Position numbers and translations under genes: made by a program
Shown here: in pieces, positions 62,477 to 64,000 of the stretch
How positions within the stretch are numbered: the first letter of the stretch is position 1
Layout: each line of letters begins with the position of its first letter
Notes under the pieces: model-generated
The model's database searches: none
What the model saw: the letters and a program-made list of their open reading frames with translations, nothing else
Told to the model about the DNA's origin: nothing
Assembly (NCBI RefSeq): GCF_000013045.1
Contig: NC_007677.1
Location: 2,356,001-2,420,000, forward strand
Source of the DNA: Salinibacter ruber DSM 13855
GTDB taxonomy: Bacteria > Bacteroidota > Rhodothermia > Rhodothermales > Salinibacteraceae
Length of the DNA: 64,000 nt
Direction: 5' to 3'

Positions 62477-62726
62477 GGCAGGAGGGGTCGAGTGTGAAGG
62501 AATATGGCCGTAGCGGTAACCTACGAAGACCGGGTCGGAAAGGACAAGCGGAGGCGCACAGGACAATCGCGGGCACGAAACCCGCCGTGCCCCGCTTAAC
62601 CTGGAGCTCTTCTGACAATTGTGGGCGCCTCCTCACCCGGCCGGATGAGTCCGGGCGATGCAAAGACCGACGGTCATGCCCTTGCGGAGCTGACTGGCAC
62701 AGCCAATCGGGGTGGAGACGACAAAC

Positions 62727-62748
62727 GAGGGCGCTGTTTTGCGCCCTC
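62727..62748. terminator. Hairpin between pheA and ftsX
   Basis: GAGGGCGC and GCGCCCTC pair perfectly around the six-base loop TGTTTT. Read leftwards it lies about 150 bp beyond the pheA stop, and its tail (GTTTGTC) is only weakly T-rich. It may end the pheA transcript. Nothing else recognisable lies in 62477-62896, and I could not fit a leader peptide or known riboswitch. Confidence 0.4.
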
Positions 62749-62896
62749 CGCCTCGGGAGGCAGCAATACGAGAATCAGTCGGGACGAACGGGCAGTTGAT
62801 GCGGTGGGCCTGCGGGGGCCAGAAACGCGTCTGGGGCCCGGGCCGCGCTCCGGAGCGCCCCGCCCTGGCCGCTTCCGTTTGCCGCCGGACGGGCAC

Positions 62897-63757
62897 CTAC
62901 CGATCGGCCCCCTCGGGATACGTCGCCCCGCGGGGGTAGGAGCCGAGCACCTGAAGCTCCATCGTGATTTCCCGGAGGTGGTCCAGCGCCCGGGCCACCG
63001 CCTCGTCCTCCAGGTCGCCGTGCACGTCGAGATAAAATCGGTAGCGGCCCGGCTGCCCCACCAGGGGCCGGCTTTCGATCTTGGCCAGGTCCAGCTCGCG
63101 GAGCGCGAACACGGCGAGGCTCTTGAAGAGGGCCCCCGGCACATTGTCCTGCAGGACGAACGTGATGGACGTCTTCGGCTCGCCGGCGCCCACCGGGGGC
63201 GCGTCCGTGTCCGCCGGGGCAAGCACGAGAAAGCGGGTAAAGTTCTGTTCGTTGTCCTGGAGCCCCTCGGCGAGGACCTCAAGGCCGTAGCGCTCGGCGG
63301 CCCGTCGGGAGGCCACCGCCGCCGTTGTCGGGGCGCCGGTCTCCGCCACAACCCGGGCCGCCCCGGCCGTGTCCGGCGTGGCCTCCGGCGTCGCGCCCGG
63401 AACGTGGGCCCGGAGCCAGTCCCGACACTGCCCGAGCGCCTGCTGGTGGGACCGTACGACCTCCAGCCCGTCAATCGTCGCCCCCTCCGGCGCCATGAGA
63501 CAGTGGTGAATGCGCAGCTGGAGCTCCCCGATGATCGTCACCGCGTGTGTGCGAAGATGATCGTAGTTGACGCGGACGCTGCCGAACACCGCGTTTTCGA
63601 TGGGCACCACCGCACGGCCCACCGCGTCCTCCTCGACGGCCTCGAAGACATCCTCGAACGTAGCGGACGGATGCACCTCGGCGGCATCGAAGACGCACCG
63701 GACGGCTTCCTCGCTGAAGGCACCGGGCTCTCCCTGAAAGGCAACGTGAGGGGCCAT
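62897..63757 (-). CDS. pheA: Prephenate dehydratase with ACT domain
   Basis: The enzyme converts prephenate to phenylpyruvate for phenylalanine synthesis. The 286-residue protein starts MAPHVAFQGEPGAFSEEAV. It has the dehydratase motifs VVPIENAVFGSV, RIHHCLMAPEGA, VRSHQQALGQCRDWLRAH and the catalytic Thr-Arg-Phe in NEQNFTRFLVLA. A C-terminal ACT domain (about 195-275) carries the phenylalanine-binding segments PGALFKSLAVFALRELDLAK and IESRPLVGQPGRYRFYLDVH, so feedback inhibition by phenylalanine is expected. No chorismate mutase domain is fused, so it is the monofunctional type. The gene stands alone with 420 bp before ftsX and 243 bp of non-coding sequence upstream. Confidence 0.95.
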   Translation of the reverse strand: MAPHVAFQGEPGAFSEEAVRCVFDAAEVHPSATFEDVFEAVEEDAVGRAVVPIENAVFGSVRVNYDHLRTHAVTIIGELQLRIHHCLMAPEGATIDGLEVVRSHQQALGQCRDWLRAHVPGATPEATPDTAGAARVVAETGAPTTAAVASRRAAERYGLEVLAEGLQDNEQNFTRFLVLAPADTDAPPVGAGEPKTSITFVLQDNVPGALFKSLAVFALRELDLAKIESRPLVGQPGRYRFYLDVHGDLEDEAVARALDHLREITMELQVLGSYPRGATYPEGADR

Positions 63758-63851
63758 CGTCGTGTGTAGACCGCTGCAGGCAAAGACGTGAGACCGGAAA
63801 GAAATGAATCAGCAGTCCCACGCCCGCAATGGCCCTGCGTTCCGTTCCGCA

Positions 63852-63897
63852 CCGGAAAAAGGAAACGCCTGACCGGACCGGTGGCCCGACCAGGCGT
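63852..63897 (-). terminator. Probable rho-independent terminator of a gene beyond the right edge
   Basis: ACGCCTG (63865-63871) pairs with CAGGCGT (63891-63897), with further GC pairing inside. Read leftwards the stem is followed by TTTCCTTTTT. This would end a minus-strand transcript entering from beyond 64000. The remaining bases 63898-64000 show no gene I can support. Confidence 0.5.
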
Positions 63898-64000
63898 CAC
63901 GATGCGCTTACAGGTCTCGTCCGGCGGCGCGAGCAGTTTCGTCACTGCCCCCCGCCAGACGCCCTCCAACGGGAGCAAACAGAAGGCGTCGGAGACGTAC

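Noticed and set aside
62477-62896. Possible phenylalanine leader or riboswitch near pheA
   Set aside because: The gap lies downstream of pheA on its strand, no Phe-rich leader frame was seen, and the bases do not fit any riboswitch consensus I know.

Overview
The window looks like a piece of chromosome from an extremely halophilic member of the Bacteroidota/Rhodothermota, most likely Salinibacter ruber or a close relative. The reasons are high G+C, strongly acidic proteins rich in Asp and Glu, large Oar-type TonB-dependent receptors, three proteins with a C-terminal type IX secretion (T9SS) sorting domain, a short primary sigma factor, the Bacteroidota-style GlmU-like protein and a folP-cdaA neighbourhood. 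The species assignment is inference from gene content, not a database match. Density is normal chromosomal, about 50 protein genes, and I recognised no rRNA, tRNA, CRISPR array, IS element or prophage.

Layout. 1-3771: three amidohydrolase-family genes in a row, of which only the middle one keeps its metal ligands. 3898-7524 (minus): the de novo NAD operon nadB-nadC-nadA. 7745-19016 (minus): a surface locus with an Oar-like receptor, two modular lipoproteins, a T9SS-type secreted endonuclease I protein and a small FN3 lipoprotein. 19370-24029 (minus): a secreted propeller-like protein and a second Oar-like receptor with visibly lower G+C. The two receptors share two leader boxes at nearly the same spacing. 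24435-28366: small membrane proteins, lipoproteins and a nitrilase-family enzyme. 28480-30411: a T9SS-sorted LVIVD-type protein. 30559-33208: glgC and a GlgM/GlgA-type ADP-glucose glycosyltransferase.

33209-34740 is the only clearly accessory stretch. It holds a DUF433/DUF5615 toxin-antitoxin pair bracketed by two long imperfect inverted repeats. Their geometry resembles integron attC sites: each upstream reading frame stops inside the left end, the ends are conserved, and the unpaired bases lie on one arm only.

35001-43923: a P1-family peptidase with a coupled small gene, an ECF sigma factor, unknown small genes with a perfect palindrome at a start codon, a T9SS-sorted LamG protein, metallo-hydrolases, the GlmU-like protein and a transaldolase. 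44066-64000: beta-CASP nuclease, a YdiJ-like FAD/Fe-S dehydrogenase, an S41 protease, pcm, cdaA and folP, a bacterial GH3 protein, rpoD, a FadL porin with a GDSL lipoprotein, ftsX with a surface-protein gene, and pheA.

Together the envelope genes suggest a cell invested in degrading and importing extracellular polymers. One inferred example is nucleic acid, handled by the nuclease/receptor/OB-fold cluster. Another is hydrophobic esters, handled by the FadL/GDSL pair.
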